The notes under the pieces are model-generated. The model did not search any database. It had not been told where the DNA came from and was given only the letters and a program-made list of their open reading frames with translations. From Caprella mutica (taxonomy: Eukaryota > Arthropoda > Malacostraca > Amphipoda > Caprellidae): a stretch of 64,000 bases of DNA. How positions within the stretch are numbered: the first letter of the stretch is position 1; each line of letters opens with the position of its first letter. This document shows positions 56,701-61,646 of the stretch, piece after piece. The translations under genes were made by a program, and so were the position numbers. The stretch is taken from positions 1 to 64,000 of the forward strand of contig CANNZV010000842.1 of assembly GCA_947561585.1 (NCBI GenBank), in the 5' to 3' direction.

Positions 56701-59700
56701 GTCGCTCCTGCTGGGGAACCTGTGAAGGAGTTTGGGCTGCTGCTGGATGGAGTGATTGTCTTGGCTCTGATGGTACAACACTCACTAACTGTGGCAATGG
56801 AACGCAAATGCGAACTGTTAGGTAGGTGCAGTCAATTTTCCGCAAGAAATTCTTCAAAACGATTCTTCATGTCGGTTTGAAATCATACAAGCCATTTACC
56901 AATATAATTTCACACGTTGTAGATAAAGCGCATTCCTCAACAAGAATGCATTTTGCTACATTTAGTTGAAAGTTTCTAACACCATTATAATTTATTTATA
57001 TCATATCATGCTAGGTGTGAAAAAGAAACTTCAGATGGTCTGCGTTCTGAAGTCTCTCCACAAGAGTGCCTTGGATTAAGCCGCCCAAAAATTATCCGAT
57101 CCTGTGAAGTTGCCTGCCCCGGAGAGTGCGTTGTATCACCCTGGGGTGAATGGAGTACATGCGAAGCCGTGAGTACCTGAATGCTACATATATTTTATTT
57201 ATTATTCCAATCTGATAATTTAAATATGATATGCAAATATGGACCAGGAGAGTCTTATTAATTTGAAGTAGTATGATCAGAATAGAGTATCGTAAAATCA
57301 TAAGTGATCTACTTCATCAGTGATCACAAACAGAAGTCTAAATTTTGATACTGAATCATTTAAAATAAAGTACTGAGGAAATCTACAGGTATCTAATTTC
57401 TAATTTATATCTAAAAAGTGCATTTTGTCACCAGGGCTGCCCAATCCACAGCACTCGCACACGAAGAAGAGAAATTCTCAGGCAACCAAGTCCTGCCTCA
57501 TCCAGAGACTGTCCCAATCTCTACGAAGAAGAGCCATGTCTTGCAGGCTTCTCTTGTTGGTGGTATTCCTGGCAGGTAAGCCTATAGCCTTAAATAGTAA
57601 TAAATATCAGAACTATGATTGTAAAAATTTTATTTCTTTGACAGCAACTGTAAAAAGAATCTCATTCTCCTGATTCTGCAAATGCGTACTATCGATTTAA
57701 CTTCCTATAGTGAAGTTACGTATTTCCAATAACACTCTAAAGTCTACACTACTAAACAATTTATGGCTACTTCATAAACGTATATTTTCATTATCTTCAA
57801 TTCTAACTATCTGATAGAACTAATTTTCTATTATTTTCAGGTCGGTAACTGGACCTCGTGTGTTCCATTGGGTCAGTCATCATGTGGGGAAGGAGTCATG
57901 AATAGACCAGTGGCATGTGTCAGGTCCGATGGAATCAAAGTGGATGAGAGGTACGTTATCAGCTCAAATTATTCTCCAATCAATTATAGCAATCTAATGA
58001 CTCGAAAACAATTTAATTTTATATTGATTTTATACCTAAACAAAATGGCGGAATAATTAGAAAATGTATAATTTTACCTTATTACCTAAATTGCAATTCA
58101 TTCTAACGCTTTTGTTGAATCGAATTTTATTAAAGTCCTATAATTTGAAGATTTCAAATTATTCTACATTAAATTCAAACTTTTCTTATTTATTTATTCA
58201 TGGTGTGCTAACAAATTGTAATTGTAGAAAAGTTTTTTTTCCGATTTTTGGATGTAGCTTAATCGCTCTTTCGAATTGCAGTGATCCAATCACATTCACT
58301 TGTCCCAATCACGAGCCTCCTAACAAAAACTCTCGACCTATCAAACACCTCTTGGCAAATTCCTTCGTCCAATCATATCCCTCCTTAGAAATTCCCTCAT
58401 CCAAACACATCCTTCCTTACAAATTTTGTGATACAATCACATCTCTCCTAACTCCTCTTTCTATTCTTCATTCCTAACTCCTCTTTCAGACTGTGTGGTG
58501 AGGAGTCTAAACCCACACCCAGAGAGACTTGGTGCTACGTAGACTGCCCCATAGACTGCGAAGTCACGCCTTGGATAGACTGGGACTCAACCCACTGTTC
58601 CTGTGGAGACAACCGTCAGTTCTAAAAAAATATGAACAATAATATTTACATTATTTGTTTTGGTTCGATGAACAGTGACAAAGGACAAAATCAACACGCG
58701 ATTTCTAAAAGCCTTCTATGATTTTATTATAAACATCGAAAATTATTCAATACTGATTAAATCTCTAAAACTAATATTTTCAGAAGATGATAGTAGGAAA
58801 TTTGAACATTGAAATCTATTAAATTAAATGAATTTGAAATAACTTGATATAATATACTATAAATAACTTGATATAATATACTATCGTACAAGATGATTAC
58901 CTATTATAAAATAGTTGTCTTATTACCGCTCATTAAATAGTTTGAAAAATTTAATTAATTATGAAAGCATTCTATCATATATTGTTTATTTTTTATAAAT
59001 TTATCCAAACACTCCACCACCAGCTGGTAACATGACAAGAATTCGTTACATCTCCGTCAATCCGAGTGAGAGTGGAAGGTCGTGTCCAACAGTGATGAGA
59101 CAGCAGAGACCGTGTCCTGCCATTCCTTGCTACACTTGGGAGAGAGGCCCCTGGGGGCATTGCCAGTTACAGGTCATTGTCAGGCAATAATGTAGTACAA
59201 TATTAATATACGAATGATCAAACTCACAGTCTCTAAAAACAATTATTGGATATCGATATAGTTTAACATTTAACTTTTATCTATATTTATCATTCAATTT
59301 GTTGTTAAAAAGTGTCATCTTTATAGGTAGGTACCTAACTCCTATTCCATAATCAGATACATAAAACATGCCTTTTTCTAATGTTATCCTAATTGAAGCA
59401 TTAACTCAGAAACCAAATTCTAGCATCTATTTTTTCCAGGGCGCAAAGTGTGGTCACGGTACCATAGAGAGAGAAGTGTCGTGCGTTGGTTCTGGTGGAG
59501 AGAAAGTAGACCCGTCGCTGTGCTTGGCTTTATTCCATGTCGGAGGACATACTTGGCCATTCTTAGCCCATGCTTTGGATCTCAACACAAAGGTAGCGTA
59601 GGTCTCATCAGGAAACTAGGGTTTTTTAATGAAAATGCAATAGCAAATTTTGAAACTCTACATAAATATTGAGCACAAACAAAAATGGAATGTCGTTATA

Positions 59701-61646
59701 ATTTTGTTTTTGGTATATTAAATAGACATAAATAGTAAATTCGATGATTTCCAATGCTATTCCTAATATGGTCATACTTTTAGGACTCATGTTTCGTGTC
59801 TTGTGAGGGTGGGTGTGAGTTAACGGAATGGTCCGTGTGGTCCCACTGTCATAGGAACTGCGGAGAAGGGGAACATGGTACGTGAGCTTTAGAAAAAGAT
59901 GCAAAACGAGGAATTATTTATTGTAAATAGTTAAACCACTTCTGGTAAATATTAAAACTAATTTCTTGATATAGAAATAGTGAAATCTGTTAGTTTTATT
60001 TTGATTTTAGCTTCTTGAATTCTCAATAACATTTTTTAGTTTTGTTATAAGTCTCAATTATCAATCGATGGTAGTAATAAATCATATCTATACTCTGATA
60101 TTACCACATTGATTTTTAAGAATACTATTTTCAGGAGGTGTTCAAGCCAGGACAAGAGGTATTCTGTCAGAAGGTCTGACAGGAAAATGTGGGCAGGACC
60201 TGAAACAGAGCAGACCTTGTCTGGCAAGTCCCTGTCAAACTTTCTCCTGGCAGCTGAGAGATGGCCAGGCACGATGTGTCAGAAGTGACGGAGTAGTAGT
60301 TGCAGGTGATTTTTCGTCATTTTTTAGTCAATTCTTGTTCTCCTGCAACTAACCTTAATGTATAAATGTAGAATAATTAAGCATTTTTTCAATATTCAAA
60401 TTAAAACAGTGAAATATTCATCGTGTCTTCCTAAATGTCCCGATACCTTTAACAGAAGGTTGTGAAGAGAGGTCTCGGCCTTGTTACCCAGGATGTAATG
60501 TCCCTCAGTCCCGATGTTCTGAATTGGGATGGTGTACTTGCAAACCTGGCTATAAAGGACAGTACTCTGAAGGACAGAGGTAAAGTACTTCTTACCTAGT
60601 TTGTAAAATTATGGTTTCTTCTTGGGTTAGTGAGGGTTGTTTCCTTTAAATCTTAAATCAGAAACGGATTTTAGGCCAACTGATTATTCTACTATTGTTC
60701 GTTTGTTACCATCAGTAACGCATTATTCCAGTTTTCAAATTTTTTCAGGTACACTTTGACAAGATGTGTCAGGGATACCAACAGCAGTCGTTACAGCATA
60801 CCAATGGCTCAGAAAATGGTGCAGCAGACTCTGGTGCCAGGTAATTTAGATAGGAATTGACAAAAATAATCTGTTGCTAGTGAAATAATATTGAAATCTC
60901 CAAAATAGTTTAAATAAATTGAAGAAGAACAATGCTTTAAGTGAAATTACTAAATTCATATGAAATAATATTTAACTTTTCCTATTATTTATCAACATTT
61001 TTAATGGCTGCATTGATAAATTATAAACCTTTTATCTAGAAAAAATACCAAATCCTTGCCATTTTACAGAAAAAATCAACATTTGGATGTTCGCGATGAT
61101 AGGCATAGGCGGAGCTTTCATGATCTTCGTGGCCCTCTCCATGTACTTATTATGGTGAGTAGAAACACAAGTGACAGACCACACGTGGTTCAAGCTATTT
61201 CAATTTGGTTCAATTTCCAAATTTGGAAATGGAAGCCTCTTTGAAGAATAAAATAATATCTACATATATATTTTATTCGTTATGTATTCTATATTCCTTC
61301 AAATTCGTCTCAGTAAAAATTAGGTCTTATTCCATTCCACTGACCGTTGGTGAACAACTAACTAATAATTCCAGTTAATGTTTTTATATCATCGTAATAA
61401 AAGAAGAGCCCACAACTTTTTTCAGTGAAATTACCCGCTTTCCATTTCAGCCAAGAAAGTCCTTCAGATGACAGTTCTCCTTATTTGGAGAACTCCAGGA
61501 GCTCCAGCAACGACTCTCCACCGGTAGAGGTGCAGAAGTTCTCCAATGGAAAAATGGAGGCGCATGAGTCCTCCCTCTCCTCCACCCAAAGACACTCCTG
61601 CTCCACCCAGTCCTCCGCTCTCGAGGAGGGATTGGACCGATCCTAA
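23669..61646 (+). CDS. THSD7A: THSD7A/B-like multi-TSR transmembrane protein, 29 coding exons (gene span)
   Basis: A type I membrane protein of 1668 residues rebuilt from 29 exons; all junctions are GT-AG and in phase, and the lengths add to 5007 nt. Order: signal peptide 1-20, about 21-22 TSRs (WxxW/WxxC modules alternating with C-x-x-x-C modules such as 'CIVNPWSEWSPC', 'CTISKWSDWSPC', 'CKVDKWGPWSEC'), an EGF-like Cys cluster (about 1504-1550), a transmembrane helix 1580-1603 and a Ser-rich tail. Vertebrate THSD7A has the same order, the same start after the signal peptide ('SWKTGAWGVC') and nearly the same length. Known role of the family: cell-surface and extracellular-matrix adhesion in endothelium, podocytes and neurons. 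The role in this animal is inferred only. WxxW motifs predict C-mannosylation, and only exon 16 has the full O-fucose motif (CNSSCGPG). There are two acidic insertions (exons 4 and 15). The start is supported by an in-frame TAG at 23657-23659. Confidence 0.95.
24644..25942 (+). mobile_element. mariner-type transposon, DD37D (maT-like)
   Basis: A 1299-bp element in THSD7 intron 1. Its terminal inverted repeats are perfect over 27 bp (starting CAGGGTGGGGCGTAAG) at 24644-24670 and 25916-25942, and TA target duplications lie at 24642-24643 and 25943-25944. Perfect termini indicate a recent insertion. The encoded transposase is nearly complete but broken near its C-terminus. Confidence 0.93.
24797..25696 (+). 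pseudogene. mariner-like DD37D transposase, C-terminally broken
   Basis: Cut-and-paste transposase. From MSDKREAIIALHRAGKSDSV it has a paired helix-turn-helix DNA-binding region (1-100, with a GRPRSQ hook at 52-57). The catalytic core has D144 (WSDEKIFTVE), D240 (FQQDCATSHTA) and D278 (SPDVNPMD). 37 residues separate the last two acids, the spacing of the maT/DD37D group. The frame stops at TAA 25694-25696 after 299 residues. The expected tail follows with an in-frame stop, then a second in-frame TAG and a frameshift before ...FEAVIKNKGGHFE (about 25697-25818). The three catalytic acids remain, but the tail is lost. An ATG 15 codons upstream (24752) is less likely. Confidence 0.9.
25952..26197. 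mobile_element. MITE with repeated AP-1-like TTGACTC/GAGTCAA motifs
   Basis: About 246 bp, 8 bp downstream of the mariner. Imperfect inverted ends (CACTGATAGAAAATTG... and ...TACTTTTTTTTCACTG) with TA on both sides. Inside, TTGACTC or its complement occurs about seven times, including two perfect TGACTCA sites (25978-25984, 26117-26123). No coding frame. Confidence 0.6.
26897..27690 (-). pseudogene. Decayed mariner-like transposase remnant
   Basis: On the minus strand, broken frames carry recognisable mariner pieces in the right order: TDENIFLVEVISNSKM (first catalytic D region, around 27370), YGVMV and FIEEDLPENG (around 27270-27200), WCKDF (around 27140), then WSILETEVVLKVCYSSVAKL and WSNLSEETIRHCC at the C-terminal end. 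Many stops and frameshifts; no intact terminal repeats seen. Much older than the mariner at 24644 and a different lineage. Confidence 0.65.
27691..30189. other. Intron 1 DNA with an inverted repeat pair
   Basis: GAAGTTATTATATAATTGTA (29095) returns inverted as TACAATTATATAATAACTTC near 29564, each beside a CAGG(C/A)...CCTG block: an old foldback about 650 bp across. A GA-rich tract lies at 29940-30130. No gene. Confidence 0.45.
28397..28475. repeat. Short-period CCGTGGACGAAAT repeat
   Basis: About five units around TCCGTGGACGAAAT with alternating AAATTT/AATTGT steps. Part of a family of CGAA-containing minisatellites in this window. Confidence 0.65.
30190..30392. mobile_element. Foldback MITE, arm type A, tip type Y
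   Basis: About 203 bp, in THSD7 intron 1. The same outer arms as the copy at 10647 (GGGTAAGTTACGAATTATCG) and similar inner arms, but a different tip: inverted copies of ACACAGTGCTATCTAATACT around an 18-base loop. Nearly perfect palindrome. Confidence 0.78.
30393..31854. other. Intron 1 DNA, nothing recognised
   Basis: AT-rich, no repeats or frames that I can support. Confidence 0.4.
31855..33382. repeat. 15-bp satellite with two GATA sites per unit
   Basis: About 101 units of ATCTCTTATCAGTCT with T/C variants. The minus strand reads TGATAA and AGATAG in each unit, both WGATAR matches. Rare variant units recur at 375 bp (32041, 32416) and 225 bp (32986, 33211), showing higher-order duplication. 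Lies in THSD7 intron 1. Confidence 0.92.
33383..34264. other. Intron 1 DNA between satellite and MITE
   Basis: Begins with a CRE palindrome TGACGTCA (33403-33410) and a poly-C/T run right after the GATA array. Otherwise featureless. Confidence 0.4.
34265..34445. mobile_element. MITE family 'CAGTAGAACTCCT', copy 2 (next to exon 2)
   Basis: About 181 bp, TA-flanked (34263-34264, 34446-34447). Ends CAGTGAACTCCTTTATAGTG and ...GGGGAGTTCTACTG. It ends 54 bp before the first base of THSD7 exon 2, so the branch point and pyrimidine tract lie directly beside it. Confidence 0.72.
34500..34658 (+). CDS. THSD7A: THSD7 coding exon 2: TSR1
   Basis: About residues 33-85. Acceptor after TTTTTTCAG at 34499, donor GTGAGT at 34659. 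Encodes AWGVCWSDTGCGRGIEERTV and ends in CYTTCQ plus one nucleotide. It completes the first TSR, with six cysteines and an N-glycosylation sequon (NRT). An MITE ends only about 50 bp before the acceptor. Confidence 0.93.
34823..35124 (+). CDS. THSD7A: THSD7 coding exon 3: TSR2 and TSR3
   Basis: About residues 86-186. The acceptor (TCCAAG) is weak in pyrimidines, but its phase joins exon 2 to give CQDIEWVVHPWSNC. TSR2 is followed by TSR3 (DCKVGQWSKWTKC), ending PRLTM at GTAAGA. TSR3 keeps the WxxWxxC core, but its next Cys motif is the shortened CTSCG. Confidence 0.92.
35207..36816 (+). mobile_element. Tc1-like transposon, DD37E, apparently complete
   Basis: A 1610-bp element in THSD7 intron 3. 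Inverted ends start CACTGCGTTCGG (one T/C difference, then TTGATTATGCAT), at 35207-35231 and 36792-36816. TA lies on both sides (35205-35206, 36817-36818). The transposase frame is intact. Removing the element leaves an intron of about 310 bp, similar to its neighbours. Confidence 0.93.
35446..36459 (+). CDS. Tc1/IS630-family DD37E transposase, intact
   Basis: 337 residues, uninterrupted. The N-terminal helix-turn-helix (MGKRAGLNNAARARITSLLG..., 1-50) is followed by a second DNA-binding region. The DDE core has D144 (VIFTDECRA), D236 (LIFQHDNAPAH) and E274 (NSPDLNPIENLW). 37 residues separate D236 and E274, as in the DD37E groups rather than the usual DD34E. The product would cut at the terminal repeats and insert at TA. 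It lies in the same direction as THSD7, wholly inside intron 3, and likely has its own promoter in the 239 bp between the left end and the ATG. Intact catalytic residues, frame and ends suggest recent activity. Confidence 0.93.
   Translation: MGKRAGLNNAARARITSLLGEGKGTLEISRIMGRDHCTIKSFVFSGKTGRKTPERSHLKKVSPRDLRNLKREMARNPNATSKSIFDAAAAPKVGKTTRCKALQSIGRVKSPIKRPLLSKKHKAKRVEWAERYHKLNFSNVIFTDECRATMDGPDGWARGWVLDQRQPRLRMRRQQGGGGVMFWAGIQGSAIIGPSMVHEGVKINAKAYCELLDKFLLPWLENQPLLRRKKLIFQHDNAPAHKAKFSDNWLNSYSFGKEKIMVWPANSPDLNPIENLWAIIKRRVYQDGRQFTSTAELWRAIQEAVATVTPAEIKKLTSSVDSRVMKIIKTGGSHISY
37045..37373 (+). CDS. THSD7A: THSD7 coding exon 4: TSR4 with an acidic insertion
   Basis: About residues 187-295. Starts VRICDENCTE after CCCAAAAG and contains the TSR core VRIGEWSEC. 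This is followed by a Glu-rich run (about 25 residues, mostly E) and a Lys/Arg-rich stretch, then the module resumes at IGSQTRKISC. Vertebrate THSD7A also carries a charged low-complexity insertion in this module, which supports the alignment. Ends at phase 2 before GTAAGA. Confidence 0.9.
37630..37762 (+). CDS. THSD7A: THSD7 coding exon 5: end of TSR4, start of TSR5
   Basis: About residues 296-340. Acceptor TTCTCTTCAG. Reads SDCLSYLDG...ERPCIVPRDCHVTSWTPW. The CHVTSWTPW segment is the first half of TSR5; its second Trp-linked Cys is displaced (WVTIIPGC). Ends in phase 0 before GTGAGT. The correct frame is not opened by an ATG inside the exon, so it is easily missed. Confidence 0.88.
38165..39112. 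repeat. 14-bp TTAGGGTTACATTG array (telomere-like motif)
   Basis: About 67 units of TTAGGGTTACATTG in intron 5; the last 300 bp shift to TTAGGGTTATATTG and TTAAGGTTATATTG. A composite variant (GTTAGAGTTGGGTTATATTG) occurs twice, about 145 bp apart. It contains TTAGGG but is not a pure telomeric tract. Confidence 0.9.
39286..39551. mobile_element. Foldback MITE, arm type B, tip type X
   Basis: About 266 bp, in intron 5, TA-flanked. Outer arms start AAGGGCCGTACACACGTAGG. The inner arms (AAGAAAAAACGATATAAT) and tip (GGTATCCATGATACCTGCAG and its complement) are shared with the element at 10647, although the outer arms differ. Arms about 130 bp, almost perfect. Confidence 0.82.
39965..39977 (-). 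promoter_or_regulatory. CTCF-like motif in intron 5
   Basis: GCGCCCTCTCTTG; its reverse complement is close to the CTCF core. It lies between the foldback MITE at 39286 and exon 6. Motif match only. Confidence 0.22.
40549..40676 (+). CDS. THSD7A: THSD7 coding exon 6: rest of TSR5
   Basis: About residues 341-382. Acceptor ACATTGACAG, donor GTAAGT. Encodes VVREVRSRHRS... and LLHQGDGVPCPH, ending LIPCDA, the basic strand and closing cysteines of TSR5. Its phase fits exons 5 and 7. It lies between repeat-rich introns 5 and 6. Confidence 0.88.
41171..42204. mobile_element. Non-autonomous mariner-like element with long inverted ends
   Basis: 1034 bp in intron 6, TA on both sides (41169-41170, 42205-42206). 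Inverted ends start CAGGGTGGCGCAAAAAAA and extend about 90 bp with few mismatches. The centre holds only shreds of a transposase-like frame (VIGDEDVFP around 41862-41888) with stops. An internally decayed derivative with no functional gene. Confidence 0.75.
43548..43730 (+). CDS. THSD7A: THSD7 coding exon 7: TSR6
   Basis: About residues 383-443. Acceptor TTCTCCAG. Encodes YEWIPSSWGPC and TCGGGVQKRKVFC, closing with DKLCTHTQPPP. This is a complete first-type TSR (W then WGPC, GGG turn, basic strand, VFC). Ends in phase 2 before GTAAGG. Confidence 0.92.
43997..44037. other. 12-bp inverted repeat around CGATCG
   Basis: ATTATAGTCGTC and GACGACTATAAT enclose 17 bases. Could be the tip of a small MITE; no flanking repeats seen. 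Confidence 0.4.
45020..45085. repeat. Short-period GTCCGGACATTTGGC repeat
   Basis: Three to four units of the form GGACATT-GGCCGAA. Similar runs flank the foldback block at 45930-46016 and 47704-47750 and recur near 48465-48500 and 48735-48780. Confidence 0.55.
45105..45370. repeat. Dispersed repeat R2, copy 2
   Basis: Related to 21609-21885 over its whole length and in the same orientation. It may extend to about 45895, where the sequence ends GACGCGGCTCTTATTATAGT followed by ATAGAT, which mirrors the ATCTATACTAATAAT start of copy 1. Confidence 0.55.
46017..46345. repeat. Related foldback arm with a 149-bp tandem duplication
   Basis: Starts CCCAGGGAGAAAATTATAGG, close to the end of the element at 46713. 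It contains two copies of a 149-bp unit starting GATTTTGGGAGATTAAAGGA (46050 and 46199). It may be the left end of an older, nested element. Confidence 0.6.
46478..46552 (-). repeat. tRNA-related SINE head (pol III A and B boxes)
   Basis: On the minus strand: A box TGGTCGAGTGG (46531-46541) and B box GGTTCGAGGAC (46488-46498), about 33 bp between the boxes. The whole reads TGTCCAGGATGGTCGAGTGG...CCCGGCAAC. The T-arm does not fold with a seven-base loop, so it is not a functional tRNA. It lies between the two foldback units in intron 7. Confidence 0.55.
46713..47703. mobile_element. Large foldback element with tandem-repeat arms
   Basis: About 991 bp in intron 7. Ends CCCAGGGAGAATATTATGGT and ...ACCATAATATTCTCCCTGGG; the arms stay inverted for most of the element. 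Each arm carries five or six diverged copies of a roughly 59-bp unit with CTTCGAAGATTTTCTGAT. The axis is the 20-bp palindrome GACTGATCCATGGATCAGTC near 47276. No frame. Confidence 0.8.
47751..50891. other. Intron 7, right part
   Basis: Apart from the MITE at 49150 and traces of CCGGCCGAAATATTTTTATT near 48480, I see only AT-rich DNA. No gene. Confidence 0.4.
49150..49364. mobile_element. MITE family 'CAGTAGAACTCCT', copy 3
   Basis: About 215 bp in intron 7, TA-flanked. Ends CAGTAGAGATCATCTAAAGT and ...TATAGATGTCTACTG; the middle carries GTATAGTGAACAAATTTC, as in copy 1. Confidence 0.68.
50892..50995 (+). CDS. THSD7A: THSD7 coding exon 8: TSR7, first half
   Basis: About residues 444-478. 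Acceptor CCCTCTCCAG. Reads CEVGCERDCQMGPWSAWGTC, a strong TSR signature with two spaced Trp residues. Ends PPPAAP plus one nucleotide before GTAATA. It is separated from exon 7 by the 7.2-kb intron 7. Confidence 0.92.
51022..51233. mobile_element. MITE made of GCGATNATCGCT-type palindromes
   Basis: About 210 bp immediately after exon 8. The inverted ends AAGTACGTTATGCATCCAGC and its diverged right copy (ending ...GCAAAACGTACCTTC) enclose many short palindromes such as AGCGATAATCGCT and GCGATCATCGC. No frame. Confidence 0.55.
51545..51817. mobile_element. Foldback MITE, arm type B, tip type X, second copy
   Basis: About 273 bp, in intron 8, TA-flanked (51543-51544, 51818-51819). Nearly identical to the copy at 39286, including the outer arms AAGGGCCGTACACACGTAGG and the tip. 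Small differences lie mainly in the AT-rich inner arms. Recent mobility is likely. Confidence 0.82.
52662..52870 (+). CDS. THSD7A: THSD7 coding exon 9: end of TSR7, TSR8
   Basis: About residues 479-548. Acceptor GTTTCTCTCAG. Starts FRRRRELLISPSYRGKECGP and continues with QWVIGEWGSC and RRCGPGTSRRNLSC, ending LDAFG. Donor GTAAAA is weak, but it gives phase 0, which the next exon needs. From here on the introns are short. Confidence 0.9.
53513..53708 (+). CDS. THSD7A: THSD7 coding exon 10: end of TSR8, TSR9
   Basis: About residues 549-613. Acceptor CTCACTACAG. Starts RPSPNEECEAE, then KDCHVPCPFDCIVNPWSEW and SPCSRPC. It closes TSR8 and opens TSR9. Ends PPSK plus one nucleotide before GTAAGA. 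Confidence 0.92.
54205..54400 (+). CDS. THSD7A: THSD7 coding exon 11: end of TSR9, TSR10
   Basis: About residues 614-678. Acceptor TTCCCCTCAG. GSKECPPPDELLEVSTC closes TSR9. KWLPGAWSDC and CGSGTQTRSLRC form TSR10. Donor GTAACT, phase 2. Confidence 0.93.
54573..54694 (+). CDS. THSD7A: THSD7 coding exon 12: end of TSR10, TSR11 core
   Basis: About residues 679-719. Acceptor CTTTCCTCAG. Reads SCRGLQQPSQERNCEVECG, then CSLSPWSEWTPC. The donor is the less common GTCAGT, giving phase 1. The frame closes a few codons into the intron, so the exon has no long open frame of its own. Confidence 0.9.
54936..55142 (+). CDS. THSD7A: THSD7 coding exon 13: end of TSR11, TSR12
   Basis: About residues 720-788. 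Acceptor CTTCTTACAG. GMISSVQKRYREILIAPWG closes TSR11. HWKTEAWSRC and QRCGPGIRVRS form TSR12. Donor GTGAGT, phase 1. Confidence 0.92.
55442..55645 (+). CDS. THSD7A: THSD7 coding exon 14: end of TSR12, TSR13
   Basis: About residues 789-856. Acceptor GTCGAACAG, weak in pyrimidines but in phase. ITCVDHINNI... closes TSR12. CTISKWSDWSPC opens TSR13, whose basic strand is GIRKRWLI. Donor GTAAGC. Confidence 0.92.
55735..56269 (+). CDS. THSD7A: THSD7 coding exon 15: TSR14 with a long acidic insertion
   Basis: About residues 857-1034, the largest exon. Acceptor CCTTTCTAG. CQNMTLENKSPCPC closes TSR13; SPVSNWSVC opens TSR14, which resumes at GICGVGARYRSVTC. Between them lie about 105 residues (903-1009) rich in Asp, Glu, Ser and Thr. 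Vertebrate THSD7A has only a short linker here. The inserted bases are less AT-rich than the introns and stay open throughout, so they look coding. Donor GTGAGA. Confidence 0.92.
56425..56560 (+). CDS. THSD7A: THSD7 coding exon 16: TSR15 core
   Basis: About residues 1035-1080. Acceptor GATTATGCAG. RACGHSGLEWEPCMVECPVD, then CKVDKWGPWSEC, CNSSCGPG and LQTRRRK. This is the only module here with the complete C-x-x-S/T-C-x-x-G motif used by POFUT2 for O-fucose. Donor GTAAGA, phase 0. Confidence 0.93.
56649..56821 (+). CDS. THSD7A: THSD7 coding exon 17: end of TSR15, TSR16
   Basis: About residues 1081-1137. Acceptor TTGTTGGCAG. Reads IVSAPLWGGRLCPEVF, SCWGTCEGVWAAAGWSDC and NCGNGTQMRTVR. The true frame does not begin with an ATG. 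Donor GTAGGT, phase 2. Confidence 0.9.
57015..57168 (+). CDS. THSD7A: THSD7 coding exon 18: end of TSR16, TSR17 core
   Basis: About residues 1138-1189. Acceptor CATGCTAG. CEKETSDGLRSEV... closes TSR16. CPGECVVSPWGEWSTCEA opens TSR17. Donor GTGAGT, phase 0. Confidence 0.92.
57435..57575 (+). CDS. THSD7A: THSD7 coding exon 19: end of TSR17, start of TSR18
   Basis: About residues 1190-1236. Acceptor GTCACCAG. GCPIHSTRTRRREILRQPSP, then CPNLYEEEPC and FSCWWYSWQ. The run of Trp residues starts TSR18. Phase 0 at both ends; donor GTAAGC. Confidence 0.92.
57841..57950 (+). CDS. THSD7A: THSD7 coding exon 20: TSR18
   Basis: About residues 1237-1272. Acceptor TTATTTTCAG. VGNWTSCVPLGQSSCGEGVM, then RPVACVRSDGIKVDER. 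The CVRSDG segment is a conserved strand in this family. Donor GTACGT, phase 2. Confidence 0.93.
58490..58614 (+). CDS. THSD7A: THSD7 coding exon 21: end of TSR18, TSR19 core
   Basis: About residues 1273-1314. Acceptor CCTCTTTCAG. LCGEESKPTPRETWCYVDCP, then CEVTPWIDWDSTHCSCGDN. Donor GTCAGT, phase 1. Confidence 0.9.
59024..59172 (+). CDS. THSD7A: THSD7 coding exon 22: end of TSR19, start of TSR20
   Basis: About residues 1315-1364. Acceptor CACCACCAG. GNMTRIRYISVNPSESGRSC closes TSR19. CYTWERGPWGHCQLQ starts TSR20. The donor (CAG|GTCATT) is not ideal, but phase 0 matches the next exon. Confidence 0.88.
59440..59592 (+). CDS. THSD7A: THSD7 coding exon 23: TSR20
   Basis: About residues 1365-1415. 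Acceptor TTTTTCCAG. GAKCGHGTIEREVSCVGSGG, then DPSLCLALFHVGGHTW and HALDLNTK. Donor AAG|GTAGCG is suboptimal but keeps the frame into DSCFVSCEGGC. Confidence 0.88.
59784..59877 (+). CDS. THSD7A: THSD7 coding exon 24: TSR21 core
   Basis: About residues 1416-1446. Acceptor ATACTTTTAG. Reads DSCFVSCEGGCELTEWSVW, then SHCHRNCGEGEH. Donor GTACGT, phase 1. Confidence 0.9.
60135..60305 (+). CDS. THSD7A: THSD7 coding exon 25: end of TSR21, degenerate last TSR
   Basis: About residues 1447-1503. Acceptor CTATTTTCAG. GGVQARTRGILSEGLTGKCG closes TSR21. FSWQLRDGQARCVRSDGVVV is a shortened final module with only one core Trp, like the last module of vertebrate THSD7A. Donor GTGATT. Confidence 0.92.
60456..60579 (+). 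CDS. THSD7A: THSD7 coding exon 26: EGF-like Cys cluster
   Basis: About residues 1504-1544. Acceptor CTTTAACAG. GCEERSRPCYPGCNVPQSRC, then SELGWCTCKPGYKGQYSEGQ. The C-x-C-x-PGY pattern is EGF-like and matches the membrane-proximal Cys module of THSD7. Donor GTAAAG. Confidence 0.92.
60749..60840 (+). CDS. THSD7A: THSD7 coding exon 27: juxtamembrane stalk
   Basis: About residues 1545-1575. Acceptor TTTTTTCAG. YTLTRCVRDTNSSRYSIPMA supplies the last Cys of the EGF-like module and a short stalk with an N-glycosylation sequon (NSS). Phase 1 at its end. Confidence 0.88.
61070..61154 (+). CDS. THSD7A: THSD7 coding exon 28: transmembrane helix
   Basis: About residues 1576-1603. Acceptor ATTTTACAG. 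Encodes INIWMFAMIGIGGAFMIFVA followed by LSMYLL, a single hydrophobic helix with a GxGG small-residue patch. Ends with two nucleotides (TG) before GTGAGT, so the next exon decides between Cys and Trp as residue 1604. Confidence 0.92.
61451..61646 (+). CDS. THSD7A: THSD7 coding exon 29: cytoplasmic tail and stop
   Basis: Residues 1604-1668, then TAA at 61644-61646. Acceptor TTCATTTCAG. The tail starts CQESPSDDSSPYLENSRSSS and is very rich in Ser and Pro, with an acidic end (ALEEGLDRS). It does not resemble the basic vertebrate tail that I know, so conservation stops at the membrane. Confidence 0.88.
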
